DNA from: Burkholderia ambifaria
Lineage (GTDB): Bacteria > Pseudomonadota > Gammaproteobacteria > Burkholderiales > Burkholderiaceae
Reading direction: 5' to 3'
NCBI RefSeq assembly: GCF_001443045.1
Contig: NZ_LKPJ01000028.1
Coordinates: 17,019-81,018 of the forward strand
DNA: 64,000 bases
Shown: one piece after another, positions 26,527 to 35,865 of the stretch
How the letters are laid out: the number at the start of each line of letters is the position of its first letter
Numbering within the stretch: position 1 is the first letter of the stretch
Made by a program: the position numbers and the translations under genes
The notes under the pieces: model-generated
Told to the model about the DNA's origin: nothing
Databases searched by the model: none
Seen by the model: the letters and a program-made list of their open reading frames with translations, nothing else

Positions 26527-27420
26527 ATGACCCCGGATCAACTGATAACGTTCGCGGCCGTCGCCGAGCACCTGAACATCAGCCACGCTGCCGTGGCGCT
26601 GCATCTCTCGCAGCCTGCCGTGTCCGGCCAGCTGCGCCTGCTGCAGGACGAGTTCGGCGAGCCGCTATACCAGCGCGACGGCCGCGGCATCCGCCTCACG
26701 CCGGTCGGCGAGCAGCTCGCGCAGTACGCGAAGGCGCAGCGCGACACGTTCGCGCAGGCGCGCGCGTTTCGCGACGCGGTGCGCGGGCTCGATGCCGGCA
26801 CGCTGCGAATCGGCGCGAGCACGACGCCGGCCAGCTACCTGCTGCCGTACCTGATCGCGGCGTTCCAGCCGCGCGCGCCGCGGGTCGCGATCCAGACGAT
26901 GAGCGGCAATACGGCCGACGTGGTTGCCGCACTGGCGTCGCTCGACATCGCGATGATCGAAGGGCCGCCCGGCGAGTCGCTGCCGCCCGGCACCGCCGTG
27001 CATGCGTGGCGCGAGGACGAGATCGTCGCGGTCGTGCCGGCCGGGCATCCGCTCGCCGCACCCGAGTACGAAGCCGGCGTCACGCTCGACGCACTCGCCG
27101 CGCATCCGCTCGTGCTGCGCGAGGAGGGCTCTGCCGTGCGGCAGCTCGTCGAACGCGCGTTCGCGCACGGCGGTGCGCCGACGCGCGTCGCGTTCGAGAT
27201 CGCGGGCGTCGAGGCCGTGAAGGAAGCCGTGCGTGCGGGGATGGGCGTCGGGTTCGTGTCCGCGATGTCGCTGCGTCACGAGGATGCGGCGCTCGTGCCG
27301 CGTTCGCTGGCCCCCGCGCCGCTCACGCGCCATTTCTCGATTCTGGTGCCGCATGGCGCCGCGCCGTCGCGCGTGGCCGCCCAGTTCCTCGACATGAGCC
27401 TCTCGCACGACGCCGCATAG
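26527..27420 (+). CDS. LysR family regulator (YeiE-like)
   Basis: A 297-residue LysR protein. The helix-turn-helix at 3-62 (NISHAAVALHLSQPAVSGQLRLLQDEFG) precedes a periplasmic-binding-like effector domain from about 92. It is divergent from yeiH, the neighbour of yeiE in enterobacteria. By position it should control yeiH. The effector is unknown. Confidence 0.87.
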   Translation: MTPDQLITFAAVAEHLNISHAAVALHLSQPAVSGQLRLLQDEFGEPLYQRDGRGIRLTPVGEQLAQYAKAQRDTFAQARAFRDAVRGLDAGTLRIGASTTPASYLLPYLIAAFQPRAPRVAIQTMSGNTADVVAALASLDIAMIEGPPGESLPPGTAVHAWREDEIVAVVPAGHPLAAPEYEAGVTLDALAAHPLVLREEGSAVRQLVERAFAHGGAPTRVAFEIAGVEAVKEAVRAGMGVGFVSAMSLRHEDAALVPRSLAPAPLTRHFSILVPHGAAPSRVAAQFLDMSLSHDAA

Positions 27421-27548
27421 GCCGCCGAAGCTGCTCCGGGAACGCCGAATGCAGGTGCGCTGGCACGCATTCTTCGTGTGCCGGCCGGTCTTAGGGATTT
27501 CCTCTATGGCGCGCACCTGAGGCGAAGCGCACCATCCGTCTCAAGCAA

Positions 27549-27564
27549 ATGGAACCGGTTCCAT
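27549..27564. promoter_or_regulatory. PtxS/LacI-type operator in front of the kgu operon
   Basis: Perfect 16-bp palindrome ATGGAACCGGTTCCAT with the central CCGG step typical of LacI-family operators, 20 bp before the kguE start. PtxS of Pseudomonas binds a similar AAACCGGTTT-type palindrome, so the PtxS-like protein encoded at 32060 is the likely ligand-responsive repressor. Confidence 0.8.
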
Positions 27565-27583
27565 TCCGGTAAAAAGGGCAGAC

Positions 27584-28348
27584 ATGGCAGACATCGTGAT
27601 CGTGGCGAGCGCATTCGGGATGGACCGCGTGCGCCAGGAGGGCCACCGTGCATTCGTCGCGACCGCTGCGGCATCCGGCGCGACCGGTTTCGAGGTGCGG
27701 CGCGAGCTGTTCGCATCGGACGACGAAGCGGCGCCCGGCGCGCTGGCCGAGCTCGGCACGGCACTGGCCGCGCACGGGCTGTGGTCGGTCTATTCGACGC
27801 CGGCCACGTTGTACACGGAAACCGGCGCGCTCGACGCCGACGCGCTGCGCGACACGCTCGCGCAAGCCGATGCGCTCGGCGCGCGCTTCGTCAAGTTCCA
27901 GCTCGGCGGCTTCGCAGGCGATGCGCATGCGGCCGAGATCGTCGCGCTGTCGCGCGGCGCGCGTGCCCGCGTGGTGGTCGAGAACGGCCAACTGCCGGTG
28001 GGCGGCGCGCTCGCGCAGTTCCGCGGGTTGTTCGATGCGCTGAGCGAGGCGGGCATGCCGGATGCGCTCGGCATGACGTTCGACATCGGCAACTGGCAGT
28101 GGCCGGGCGAAGCGCCGCTCGCGTGTGCGCGCTCGCTCGCGCCGCACGTGGAATACATTCATTGCAAGGCCGTCGAGGGCGAGGGCGCGCGCCGTTTCGC
28201 GGTGGCGCCGGCGCCGGGCGATTCGCTCGTCACGGACGTGCTCGCGGCCCTGCCGCAAGCGGCGCCGCGCGGGATCGAGTTCCCGTTCGATGCGGCGGAC
28301 CTGGCGGGCGATGCCGGCCGGCGCGTCGCGTGGCTCGCCGCCGCGTGA
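27584..28348 (+). CDS. kguE: 2-ketogluconate utilisation epimerase/isomerase (TIM barrel)
   Basis: A 254-residue sugar phosphate isomerase/epimerase-type TIM barrel. Likely metal-binding residues include Glu in VVENGQLPVGG, Asp in MTFDIGNWQWPG, His in EYIHCKAVEG and the terminal Glu in GIEFPFDA. It is first in an operon of kinase, MFS importer and 2-hydroxyacid dehydrogenase, the order of Pseudomonas kguE-K-T-D. Its exact reaction in 2-ketogluconate use is not established in Pseudomonas either. The LacI-type palindrome just upstream suggests repression without substrate. Confidence 0.8.
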   Translation: MADIVIVASAFGMDRVRQEGHRAFVATAAASGATGFEVRRELFASDDEAAPGALAELGTALAAHGLWSVYSTPATLYTETGALDADALRDTLAQADALGARFVKFQLGGFAGDAHAAEIVALSRGARARVVVENGQLPVGGALAQFRGLFDALSEAGMPDALGMTFDIGNWQWPGEAPLACARSLAPHVEYIHCKAVEGEGARRFAVAPAPGDSLVTDVLAALPQAAPRGIEFPFDAADLAGDAGRRVAWLAAA

Positions 28349-28376
28349 CGCCGGAAGGATACGGAGGAGTTCATTC

Positions 28377-29369
28377 ATGAAAGCAGCACTCGATGTCGTG
28401 ACCTACGGCGAAGCGATGGCGATGTTCGTCGCCGCCGAGCCCGGCCATCTCGCGCACGCCGCGCAATTCACGAAGCGGATCGCGGGCGCGGACCTGAACG
28501 TCGCGATCGGCCTGTCGCGGCTCGGCTTCAAGGTCGGCTGGATGAGCCGGGTCGGCCGCGACTCGTTCGGCGGCTACGTGCTCGACACGCTCGCACGCGA
28601 AGGCATCGACGCGTCGTGCGTGACGGTCGATCCGCGTTATCCGACCGGCTTCCAGCTGAAGTCGCGCAACGCTGACGGCAGCGACCCGACCGTCGAATAT
28701 TTCCGCAAGGGCTCGGCCGCGAGCCACCTGTCGTGCGACGACTACGTGGCCGACTACGTGCTCGGCGCGCGGCACCTGCACCTGACGGGCGTCGCGCCTG
28801 CGATCTCCGCGACGTCGTGCGAGCTCGCGTTCCAGCTGGCGCGCGAGATGCGCGCGGCGGGCAAGTCGATCTCGTTCGATCCGAACCTGCGCCCGACGCT
28901 GTGGCCGTCCGCCGACGTGATGGCGAAGACGCTGAACGCGCTCGCGGCGCTCGCCGACTGGGTGCTGCCGGGGCTTGCCGAAGGGCAGCAGCTCACCGGG
29001 CATGACACGCCGGCCGACATCGCGGGCTTCTATCTGGCACAAGGCGCGCGCGGCGTGGTGATCAAGCTGGGTGCCGAAGGCGCGTATTTCCGCACGGCCG
29101 ACGGCCGCGAGGGCACGGTCGCGGGCGAGCACGTCGCGAACGTGGTCGACACGGTCGGGGCCGGCGACGGCTTCGCGGTCGGCGTGGTCAGCGCGCTGCT
29201 CGAAGGCCGGTCCGTCGAGCAGGCGGTCGTGCGCGGCAACCGCATCGGAGCGCTCGCGATCCAGGTGATCGGCGATTCGGAAGGCCTGCCGACCCGTGTC
29301 GCACTCGATCGGCTCGAAAATGTCAGCAATCGCACCGATCGCTTGGAGGAAACCGTCACCGCGCAATGA
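28377..29369 (+). CDS. kguK: 2-ketogluconate kinase (PfkB family)
   Basis: A 330-residue PfkB/ribokinase-type sugar kinase. The N-terminal substrate segment GADLNVAIGLSRLG (near 38-51) and the C-terminal signature DTVGAGDGFAVG (near 257), with the catalytic Asp, are intact. In the kgu pathway it phosphorylates 2-ketogluconate with ATP to the 6-phosphate. 2-Keto-3-deoxygluconate kinase is the main alternative by homology, but the neighbouring kguT/kguD-type genes favour KguK. The ribosome site is GGAGG, 28 bp after the kguE stop. Confidence 0.82.
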   Translation: MKAALDVVTYGEAMAMFVAAEPGHLAHAAQFTKRIAGADLNVAIGLSRLGFKVGWMSRVGRDSFGGYVLDTLAREGIDASCVTVDPRYPTGFQLKSRNADGSDPTVEYFRKGSAASHLSCDDYVADYVLGARHLHLTGVAPAISATSCELAFQLAREMRAAGKSISFDPNLRPTLWPSADVMAKTLNALAALADWVLPGLAEGQQLTGHDTPADIAGFYLAQGARGVVIKLGAEGAYFRTADGREGTVAGEHVANVVDTVGAGDGFAVGVVSALLEGRSVEQAVVRGNRIGALAIQVIGDSEGLPTRVALDRLENVSNRTDRLEETVTAQ

Positions 29370-29532
29370 GAGGCCGACCACGGCACAATCCGCGGACCCA
29401 TTTCGTGCTTCACGCACGGTTTTGCATGAGGCCGGACGAGGCGGCGATATGCCGAGGCCGGTCGATTCCCGACAGGACGGGAGCGGAGTCAGGCGACGAC
29501 CCGCCACTCCGATCTATCTAGGAGACACACAG

Positions 29533-30813
29533 ATGGCAGCCAATCTTGCAGCACGACGCTGGTGGACGATCATGCCGATCGTCTTCATCACCTACAGCCT
29601 CGCCTACCTCGACCGCGCAAATTACGGGTTCGCGGCAGCGGCCGGCATCAACCAGGACCTCGGGATCAGCAAGGGCCTGTCGTCGCTGATCGGTGCGCTG
29701 TTCTTCCTCGGCTATTTCTTCTTCCAGATTCCGGGCGCGATCTATGCGGAGCGCCGCAGCGTGAAGAAGCTGGTGTTCGCCAGCCTCGTGCTGTGGGGCG
29801 CCTGCGCGGCGCTCACGGGCGTGGTCACGAACATCCCGTCGCTAATGGCGATCCGCTTCGTGCTCGGTGTGGTCGAGGCAGCCGTGATGCCGGCGATGCT
29901 GATCTACATCAGCAACTGGTTCACGAAGAGCGAACGCTCGCGTGCGAACACGTTCCTGATCCTCGGCAACCCGGTCACCGTGCTGTGGATGTCGATCGTG
30001 TCGGGCTACCTGGTCCACGAATTCGGCTGGCGCCACATGTTCGTCGCCGAAGGCGTGCCGGCCGTGATCTGGGCCGTGTGCTGGTGGTTCCTCGTGCAGG
30101 ACAAGCCGGCCGATTCGCCGTGGCTCACCGCACAGGAAAAGCGCGATCTCGACGCCGCGCTCGCGGCCGAGCAGGCGGCGATCAAACCCGTGCGCAACTA
30201 CGGCGAAGCATTTCGTTCGCCGGCCGTGATCAAGCTGTGCGCACAGTATTTCTGCTGGAGCATCGGCGTGTACGGCTTCGTGCTGTGGCTGCCGTCCATC
30301 GTCAAGAACGGCTCCGAGCTCGGGATGGTCGCGACCGGCTGGCTGTCGGCGCTGCCGTACCTCGCGGCGACGATCGCGATGCTGGTCGCATCGTGGGCGT
30401 CCGACAAGGTCGGCTCGCGCCGCGGCTTCGTGTGGCCGTTCCTGCTGGTCGGCGCGGCCGCGTTCGCCGCATCCTATGCGCTCGGCTCGTCGCATTTCTG
30501 GATCTCCTATGCGCTGCTGGTGATCGCGGGCGCCGCGATGTACGCGCCGTACGGCCCGTTCTTCGCGATCGTCCCGGAACTGCTGCCGAGAAACGTCGCC
30601 GGTGGCGCGATGGCGCTGATCAACAGCATGGGCGCGCTCGGCTCGTTCGTTGGCTCGTATTTCGTCGGCTACCTGAACGGGGCGACCGGGTCGCCCGTCG
30701 CGTCGTATGCGTTCATGAGCGTCGCGCTCGTCGCCGCGGTGATCCTCACGCTGTCCGTCAAACCCCAGGCGCGCGATGCGCACTCGCTCGCGACGCCGCT
30801 GCAAGGAAAATGA
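29533..30813 (+). CDS. kguT: MFS transporter, 2-ketogluconate importer type
   Basis: A 426-residue major facilitator of the anion:cation symporter group (TartT/GudP/KguT type) with twelve predicted helices. Signatures are YLDRANYGFAAA near residue 25 and the loop 2-3 motif AERRSVKKLV. The ATG at 29533 follows AGGAGACACAC; the frame extends upstream without support. It lies between kguK and kguD and overlaps the latter by four bases. Import of 2-ketogluconate is inferred from operon content. Confidence 0.85.
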   Translation: MAANLAARRWWTIMPIVFITYSLAYLDRANYGFAAAAGINQDLGISKGLSSLIGALFFLGYFFFQIPGAIYAERRSVKKLVFASLVLWGACAALTGVVTNIPSLMAIRFVLGVVEAAVMPAMLIYISNWFTKSERSRANTFLILGNPVTVLWMSIVSGYLVHEFGWRHMFVAEGVPAVIWAVCWWFLVQDKPADSPWLTAQEKRDLDAALAAEQAAIKPVRNYGEAFRSPAVIKLCAQYFCWSIGVYGFVLWLPSIVKNGSELGMVATGWLSALPYLAATIAMLVASWASDKVGSRRGFVWPFLLVGAAAFAASYALGSSHFWISYALLVIAGAAMYAPYGPFFAIVPELLPRNVAGGAMALINSMGALGSFVGSYFVGYLNGATGSPVASYAFMSVALVAAVILTLSVKPQARDAHSLATPLQGK

Positions 30814-31784
30814 AAACGATGAAGCCTCGTATCGTCGCGTACAAGCCGCTGCCCGATGACGTTCTCGCGTACCTGCGCGAGCATGCGGACGTCGTGCAGG
30901 CCGATGGCGCCGACGCGCTCGCCGATGCCCTCGGCGACGCGGAGGGCGCGATCGGCGCGAGCCTGAAGATCACGCCGCAGATGCTTGATCGTGCGCCGCG
31001 GCTGAAGGCCTGGTCGACGATCTCGGTCGGCTACGACAACTTCGACGTCCCGGATCTCACGCGGCGCGGCATCGTGCTCGCGCATACGCCCGACGTGCTG
31101 ACCGAATCGACCGCCGACACCGTGTTCTCGCTGATCCTCGCGTCCGCGCGGCGCGTGGTCGAACTGGCGGAGTGGGTGAAGGCCGGGCATTGGCATCGCA
31201 GTATCGGCCCCGATCTGTACGGCACCGACGTGCAGGGCAAGACGCTCGGCATCGTCGGGCTCGGACGGATCGGCGGCGCGGTCGCGCGCCGCGCGGCGCT
31301 CGGTTTCCGGATGCAGGTGCTGTACACGAACCGTTCCGCGCATGCCGAAGCCGAGACGCAATACGGCGCGCGCCGCGTGACGCTCGACGAGCTGCTCGCG
31401 CAGTCGGATTTCGTGTGCCTGCAGGTGCCGTTGTCGCCGGAAACGCATCACCTGATCGGCGCGGCCGAATTCGCGAAGATGAAGCGCGGCGCGATCCTGA
31501 TCAACGCATCGCGCGGGCCGGTGGTCGACGAGGCCGCGCTGATCGACGCGCTGCGTGCGGGCACGATCCGCGGTGCGGGGCTCGACGTGTTCGAGAAGGA
31601 GCCGTTGCCGGCGGATTCGCCGCTGCTGCGGATGAACAATGTCGTCGCGCTGCCGCATATCGGCTCGGCGACGCACGAGACGCGCCATGCGATGGCGCGC
31701 TGCGCCGCGGAAAACCTGGTCGGCGCGCTGGCCGGCACGCTGCGCACGAACCTCGTCAATCCCGACGCACTCGCGCGCGCCTGA
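30810..31784 (+). CDS. kguD: 2-hydroxyacid dehydrogenase, 2-ketogluconate-6-phosphate reductase type
   Basis: A 324-residue D-2-hydroxyacid dehydrogenase. The NAD(P) motif GLGRIGG (near 152) follows LGIVG; Arg in INASRGPVVDE, Glu in FEKEPLP and His in LPHIGSAT form the catalytic triad. In this setting it would reduce 2-keto-6-phosphogluconate to 6-phosphogluconate, feeding the Entner-Doudoroff pathway. The ATG at 30810 overlaps the kguT stop; an ATG at 30819 is an alternative start. GhrB-like glyoxylate reductase is the homology-only alternative. Confidence 0.83.
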   Translation: MKTMKPRIVAYKPLPDDVLAYLREHADVVQADGADALADALGDAEGAIGASLKITPQMLDRAPRLKAWSTISVGYDNFDVPDLTRRGIVLAHTPDVLTESTADTVFSLILASARRVVELAEWVKAGHWHRSIGPDLYGTDVQGKTLGIVGLGRIGGAVARRAALGFRMQVLYTNRSAHAEAETQYGARRVTLDELLAQSDFVCLQVPLSPETHHLIGAAEFAKMKRGAILINASRGPVVDEAALIDALRAGTIRGAGLDVFEKEPLPADSPLLRMNNVVALPHIGSATHETRHAMARCAAENLVGALAGTLRTNLVNPDALARA

Positions 31785-32059
31785 GCGGCAGTGGCGGCCG
31801 GCCGACGGGGCCGCCGGCACCGTTAGAGACGATGGTCTTGGTGCGGGAGGGCAGGCTGCGTTATGATCGCCGGCTCGTCGCATCGACGACCCGGCCACGC
31901 GGCCGGCGGCGTCCGGCGACGGGCAATCCGTGCCAGGTCCGGTGCGGCCGATCGCCGTTCGTTGCCGGTGACCGGGGCGGGCGCGAACGCGCCGGCTTCG
32001 GTCGACCGCGAAGCATCGGATCGGCGGCGTCCGCCCGGTGGCTTTGGTATCCAACAACA

Positions 32060-33154
32060 ATGGTCCGTCCGCATACGAAGCGGCGCGGATCGTACGTCGC
32101 GAGGCACGACTTGAGCGATTCGCAACCTTCCACGCAGCGTCCGGCGACGATCAGCGACGTCGCGCGCGAAGCCGGCACGGGCAAGACCAGCGTTTCGCGC
32201 TATCTGAACGGCGAGACGCACGTGCTGTCCGCCGATCTGCGCCAGCGGATCGAGGCGGCGATCGCGCGCCTCAATTACCGGCCGAACCAGATGGCGCGCG
32301 GGCTGAAGCGCGGCCGCAACCGGCTGCTCGGCATGCTCGCGGCCGATCTGACCAATCCGTATACCGTCGAAGTGCTGCAGGGCGTCGAGGCCGCGTGCCA
32401 CGCGCTCGGCTACATGCCGCTCATCTGTCACGCGGCGAATGAAGTCGAGATGGAGCGGCGTTTCCTGCAGTTGCTCACGACCTACCGGGTCGAAGGGCTG
32501 ATCGTCAATGCGCTCGGTGCCGAGGAGGACGTGCTGCGCCCCCTGCGTGGCGGCGGCATCCCGGCCGTGCTCGTCGACCGGACGGTCGAGGGCTTCGAGG
32601 CCGACCTGATCGGGCTCGACAACACCGATGCGATCGAGACGGCGCTTGCGCACCTGATCGCGCGCGGCTTCGACGCGATTCATTTCGTCGTGCAGCCGTT
32701 CGAGCACGTCAGCTCGCGGCGCCTGCGCGAGGCTGCGTTCCGCGCCGCGCTCGGCGCGCGCGGGCTGCCGGTGCCGTCGACGGTCGTGCTCGACCTGAAC
32801 GAGCCGGCCGTGGCCGCCGCGGCGCTCGCGGATCTCGACGCACGCATCGACGATGCGACGCGGCGCGGCGTACGTGCGGCGCTGTTCGCCGCGAACGCGC
32901 CGGTCGCGCTCGCGATCGCGCGCCACCTGCGTGCGCGTTTCGGCGCCGCGTGGCAGGAAAAGGCCGCGCTGCTGTCCATCGACGATCCGGAGTGGGCCGA
33001 GCTGATCGGCATCACGGCGATCCGCCAGCCGACCTACGAGATCGGCTACAAGGCCGTCGAATTCGTGCACGAGCGGATCGACGGCGCGGCCGGCGACGTG
33101 CGCGTCGCGATGCTGCCGGGCGAGCTGATTGCGCGCGCGTCGACCGCAAGCTGA
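32060..33154 (+). CDS. ptxS: LacI family regulator, PtxS-like
   Basis: A 364-residue LacI-type repressor. The headpiece ATISDVAREAGTGKTSVSRYLNG with hinge helix NQMARGLKRGR is followed by a periplasmic-binding-like domain starting at RLLGMLAADLTNPYTVEVLQG. The ATG at 32060 has no clear ribosome site; a TTG at 32111 after GAGG would remove 17 residues and place the headpiece closer to the N-terminus. It sits downstream of kguD with its own 275-bp leader. In Pseudomonas, ptxS is upstream of kgu, so the order differs. Likely ligand: 2-ketogluconate. Confidence 0.82.
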   Translation: MVRPHTKRRGSYVARHDLSDSQPSTQRPATISDVAREAGTGKTSVSRYLNGETHVLSADLRQRIEAAIARLNYRPNQMARGLKRGRNRLLGMLAADLTNPYTVEVLQGVEAACHALGYMPLICHAANEVEMERRFLQLLTTYRVEGLIVNALGAEEDVLRPLRGGGIPAVLVDRTVEGFEADLIGLDNTDAIETALAHLIARGFDAIHFVVQPFEHVSSRRLREAAFRAALGARGLPVPSTVVLDLNEPAVAAAALADLDARIDDATRRGVRAALFAANAPVALAIARHLRARFGAAWQEKAALLSIDDPEWAELIGITAIRQPTYEIGYKAVEFVHERIDGAAGDVRVAMLPGELIARASTAS

Positions 33155-33160
33155 GTATCA

Positions 33161-33197
33161 TTCGGGGCACGCAGCGCGTCAGGTGCGCTGCCCCGAA
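33161..33197 (+). other. Stem-loop between ptxS and the YhfC-type gene
   Basis: Complementary arms TTCGGGGC and GCCCCGAA with an inner GCAGCGC/GCGCTGC pairing and a small bulge, ending three bases before the AAGGA ribosome site of the next gene. It could influence translation or act as a processing site. No T-run follows. Confidence 0.4.
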
Positions 33198-33208
33198 CAA
33201 GGAAATAC

Positions 33209-33997
33209 ATGACTGTCGCCCCCGTCACGCTGGCGGTGTTGATTGCCGCCACGCTGATCATCGCGCTACTGCCGTTCGTTCTCTTCCGCACCCTGCGCAA
33301 GCCGCTTGCGCTCGACCGCCGCGACACGATCGTCGGCGTCGCCGTCTTCACGCTGTTCGCGATGATCGTCGAACGCGCGTTCCATGGCCTCGTGCTGAGC
33401 CAGACGCCTGCCGGCGGCTGGCTCACGCAGCCGCTCGCATTCGTCGCGTACAGCGCGCTCGCGACTGCCGTGTTCGAGGAAGTCGGCCGCTATCTCGGGA
33501 TGCGGTTCCTGAATCGCCGCTACGGCGCATCGACCGGCGACGGGCGCGGCATCGGCTACGGGATCGGCCATGCCGGCGCCGAAGCGTGGTTCGTCGGCGT
33601 GCTCGTGTGGGGCCAGTGGTCGTATCTCGCGTGGCTCGCGAGCCGCGGACAGCTCGAGACGCAGCTCGCGGACCTGCCGGGCGATACCGTCGTGCGGCTG
33701 CACGTGATGCTGGCGACGCTGTCGGCACAGTCGATCCTGCTGTTGCTGCTCGAGCGCTGCTCGGCGTTCGTGGTGCAGCTCGCGCTGTCGGTGCTGGTCT
33801 GGCGCGGCGTGCGTGCCGGCCGCGCGGGTGTGCTGCCGCTTGCGATCGCGCTGCATGCGCTGGCTGTCGCGCCGGCACTGCTGTACCAGGTGCGCGTGCT
33901 GCCGGCCGGATCGCTCGAGGCCGTGTATTTCGTGCTGGCCGCGGTTCTGGTCGCCGTGCTGGCGAAGACGTGCCGGTCGCCGCGTGCGGCGGCCTGA
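33209..33997 (+). CDS. YhfC family putative intramembrane metalloprotease
   Basis: A 262-residue membrane protein with about seven hydrophobic helices. The motifs FEEVGRYLG (near residue 90), GIGHAGAEAW (near 115) and a late His in IALHALAVAP (near 215) are the conserved Glu/His positions of the YhfC glutamic-type membrane protease family (related to CPBP/Rce1). No catalytic activity is known for bacterial YhfC. It follows ptxS in the same direction, 54 bp away, after a hairpin, and is probably functionally unrelated to kgu. Confidence 0.8.
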   Translation: MTVAPVTLAVLIAATLIIALLPFVLFRTLRKPLALDRRDTIVGVAVFTLFAMIVERAFHGLVLSQTPAGGWLTQPLAFVAYSALATAVFEEVGRYLGMRFLNRRYGASTGDGRGIGYGIGHAGAEAWFVGVLVWGQWSYLAWLASRGQLETQLADLPGDTVVRLHVMLATLSAQSILLLLLERCSAFVVQLALSVLVWRGVRAGRAGVLPLAIALHALAVAPALLYQVRVLPAGSLEAVYFVLAAVLVAVLAKTCRSPRAAA

Positions 33998-34009
33998 CGG
34001 GAGGACGGA

Positions 34010-34372
34010 ATGGACGACTATCTGATCGAATGCCGGAGCGCCGAATTCGACGCGCTCGCGCGCGTGATCTGCGATCTCTTTCCGGAGCAGACGCGCTTTG
34101 CCGAAAGCAGCGACGAGCGCGGGCGGTTCCTGTCGGTGCAGTGGCTCGCGATGCGTTTCGGCTCGACGCCGAAGCGGATGACGCTCGACATCCGCATCGT
34201 GCCGGCCGCGCTGGCGCGCTATCTGGCGCTCAGGCCGATGCAGCGCGCGCGCAGCCACGCGGTGCTGCATGCGTACACGGAAGCGATGCTGGGCTCGCTC
34301 GAGGAGCGGCACGCGGCCGGCGAGGCCGTCGAGCGTGACGCGGAACTCGAACTCGACGAAGACTTCGCGTGA
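34010..34372 (+). CDS. Conserved hypothetical protein, 120 aa
   Basis: A small soluble protein with an acidic C-terminus (ELELDEDFA) and a central RFLSVQWLAMRFGSTPKRMTLDIRI block. It may belong to DUF3022, which is common in Burkholderia, but I cannot confirm this. It starts 12 bp after the YhfC gene behind GGGAGGACGGA, so the two are probably cotranscribed. Confidence 0.7.
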   Translation: MDDYLIECRSAEFDALARVICDLFPEQTRFAESSDERGRFLSVQWLAMRFGSTPKRMTLDIRIVPAALARYLALRPMQRARSHAVLHAYTEAMLGSLEERHAAGEAVERDAELELDEDFA

Positions 34373-34423
34373 ACGCGAGCGAGCACGTCGGCGCGGTGCC
34401 GGTGTAGTGTCGCTGCGGGTGCG

Positions 34424-34855
34424 TTACGCGTCGCGGTAGACCTGCGCGAAACGCTGCGCCTGCACGACGCCGTAGTCGCCGGGCGCATACTGCATCACCC
34501 AGTCGCCGGCGACGCCGCGCAGCGTGTCGCCGTTTTCCGAGCGGGTGATCGTGAACGGCTCGTCCATGCGGCGGGCGAGCACGACGGCCGGCCGGTTCCG
34601 GTACGCGCCCGGCGTGCCGTGCGCGAGCGTCGGATCGGCGGGCAGGTACTTCGCGTCGAAACGTGCGCGCGACACGACCCAGCGGTCGCCGGTCGAGCCG
34701 GTGATCAGCGCGTCGCCCGCGACATAGCGGTTCGGGCCTTCGAGGCTCATCAGTTCGCCGTCGGCATCGGCGAATGCGACCGTGACGGTTTCGTCCTTGA
34801 CGACGCGACGGGCCTGCGGGTCGGTACGCAGATCGATGTGCTTGAGTTCGAGCAT
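34424..34855 (-). CDS. PGDYG domain protein
   Basis: A 143-residue protein ending with the PGDYG signature (YAPGDYGVVQAQRF), preceded by two similar beta-rich segments (GDALITGSTGDRWVV; GDTLRGVAGDWVMQY). The family is named for this motif and has no defined biochemical role. It is convergent with the 120-residue hypothetical gene. The ATG at 34855 matches the start of the conserved region. Confidence 0.8.
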   Translation of the reverse strand: MLELKHIDLRTDPQARRVVKDETVTVAFADADGELMSLEGPNRYVAGDALITGSTGDRWVVSRARFDAKYLPADPTLAHGTPGAYRNRPAVVLARRMDEPFTITRSENGDTLRGVAGDWVMQYAPGDYGVVQAQRFAQVYRDA

Positions 34856-34983
34856 GGCGGGGAAGTGCGGGAAAAGCCGGGAGCTTATCCCGAATTCGGC
34901 GCGCCGTGTGACGCGCCGAATTCCCGCGGGATGCGCGACGCCGTTCGGCCCTCGCGGGCAGCGCGGCGCCGGCGAGGCGGAGG

Positions 34984-35526
34984 TCAGGGTTGGGCGGGCG
35001 CGCTTGCGGCCGGCGCGGCTGCTGCCTTGCCGTCCTTGCTCTTCTTGCCCTTGCCGCGGTGTTCGCCGCCGTGGTGCAGCCAGCTGCGGAACGTCGTGTC
35101 GGCGAGCGCCTTCTGGTCGGCCGGGAAGCGTTCGTAGAGCGGCGCGAATGCGTCGGCGAGCTTCTTCGCGCCGTCCGCGTTCGCCTGGGCGAGTTCCGCG
35201 TACTGCTTCATGTCGTCGACCGCGGACACGTTGTGGCTTTCCATCCGTGCGCGATAGAGGTGGCCCATCGTTTCGCCGTTCTCGCGCATCGTGTCGGCGA
35301 ACGTCTTCCATTGCGGCTCCTGCGCCGACGTGATCTTCAACTGATCGTGCAGGTACTTGATGCGCTGCTCGATGCGCGCCTCATGGCGTGCCGCGCGTTG
35401 TTCGGCGCTCGGCGCCGACGCGGCCGTTGCCGTCGCCGGAGCAGGTGTCTGCGGTTGCGGCGGCGTTTGCGCGAATGCGCTGGCTGCAATGGCGAGCATG
35501 GCGAGGGTGAGCGAGATTTTCTTCAT
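34984..35526 (-). CDS. Spy/CpxP-like LTXXQ-family periplasmic protein
   Basis: A 180-residue exported protein. The signal peptide is residues 1-19 (ending ASAFA-Q) with a Pro/Ala-rich linker. A helical domain has LKITSAQEPQW, the LTXXQ-type repeat of Spy/CpxP chaperones, and a basic His/Lys-rich tail (GGEHRGKGKKSKDGK). Spy-type proteins are ATP-independent periplasmic chaperones or metal-stress adaptors. The ribosome site is CGGAGAGCC. It is monocistronic. Confidence 0.8.
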   Translation of the reverse strand: MKKISLTLAMLAIAASAFAQTPPQPQTPAPATATAASAPSAEQRAARHEARIEQRIKYLHDQLKITSAQEPQWKTFADTMRENGETMGHLYRARMESHNVSAVDDMKQYAELAQANADGAKKLADAFAPLYERFPADQKALADTTFRSWLHHGGEHRGKGKKSKDGKAAAAPAASAPAQP

Positions 35527-35865
35527 GGTTGGCTCTCCGGGGTGGTGTCGTGCGAGCGGGCGCGGCGGCCAGTGCCGCGAGCGCGCATCTCGCGTCGCCT
35601 GTTATTAGTAGCACGTTGCGTGTCGCGCAGCAGCGAAAGCGACACTTGCTTACATCCGATACGAATCGAAATTGAAAGGGACATAGCGGGCGGGCGACGG
35701 TCGACGGCGTCCGGTCGGCACGCCGGACGGCGACTGCGAGCGAGGAGGGTGGTGCACATGCGCGAGCCCATGACGGCGTGCGATGCCGTTTGGGCGCACC
35801 GGCGTTCGGCGCTATCATCGCGTCACGTTCCATTTCGCCGGCGCGCTGCACGCCGGCCCAGTCTC

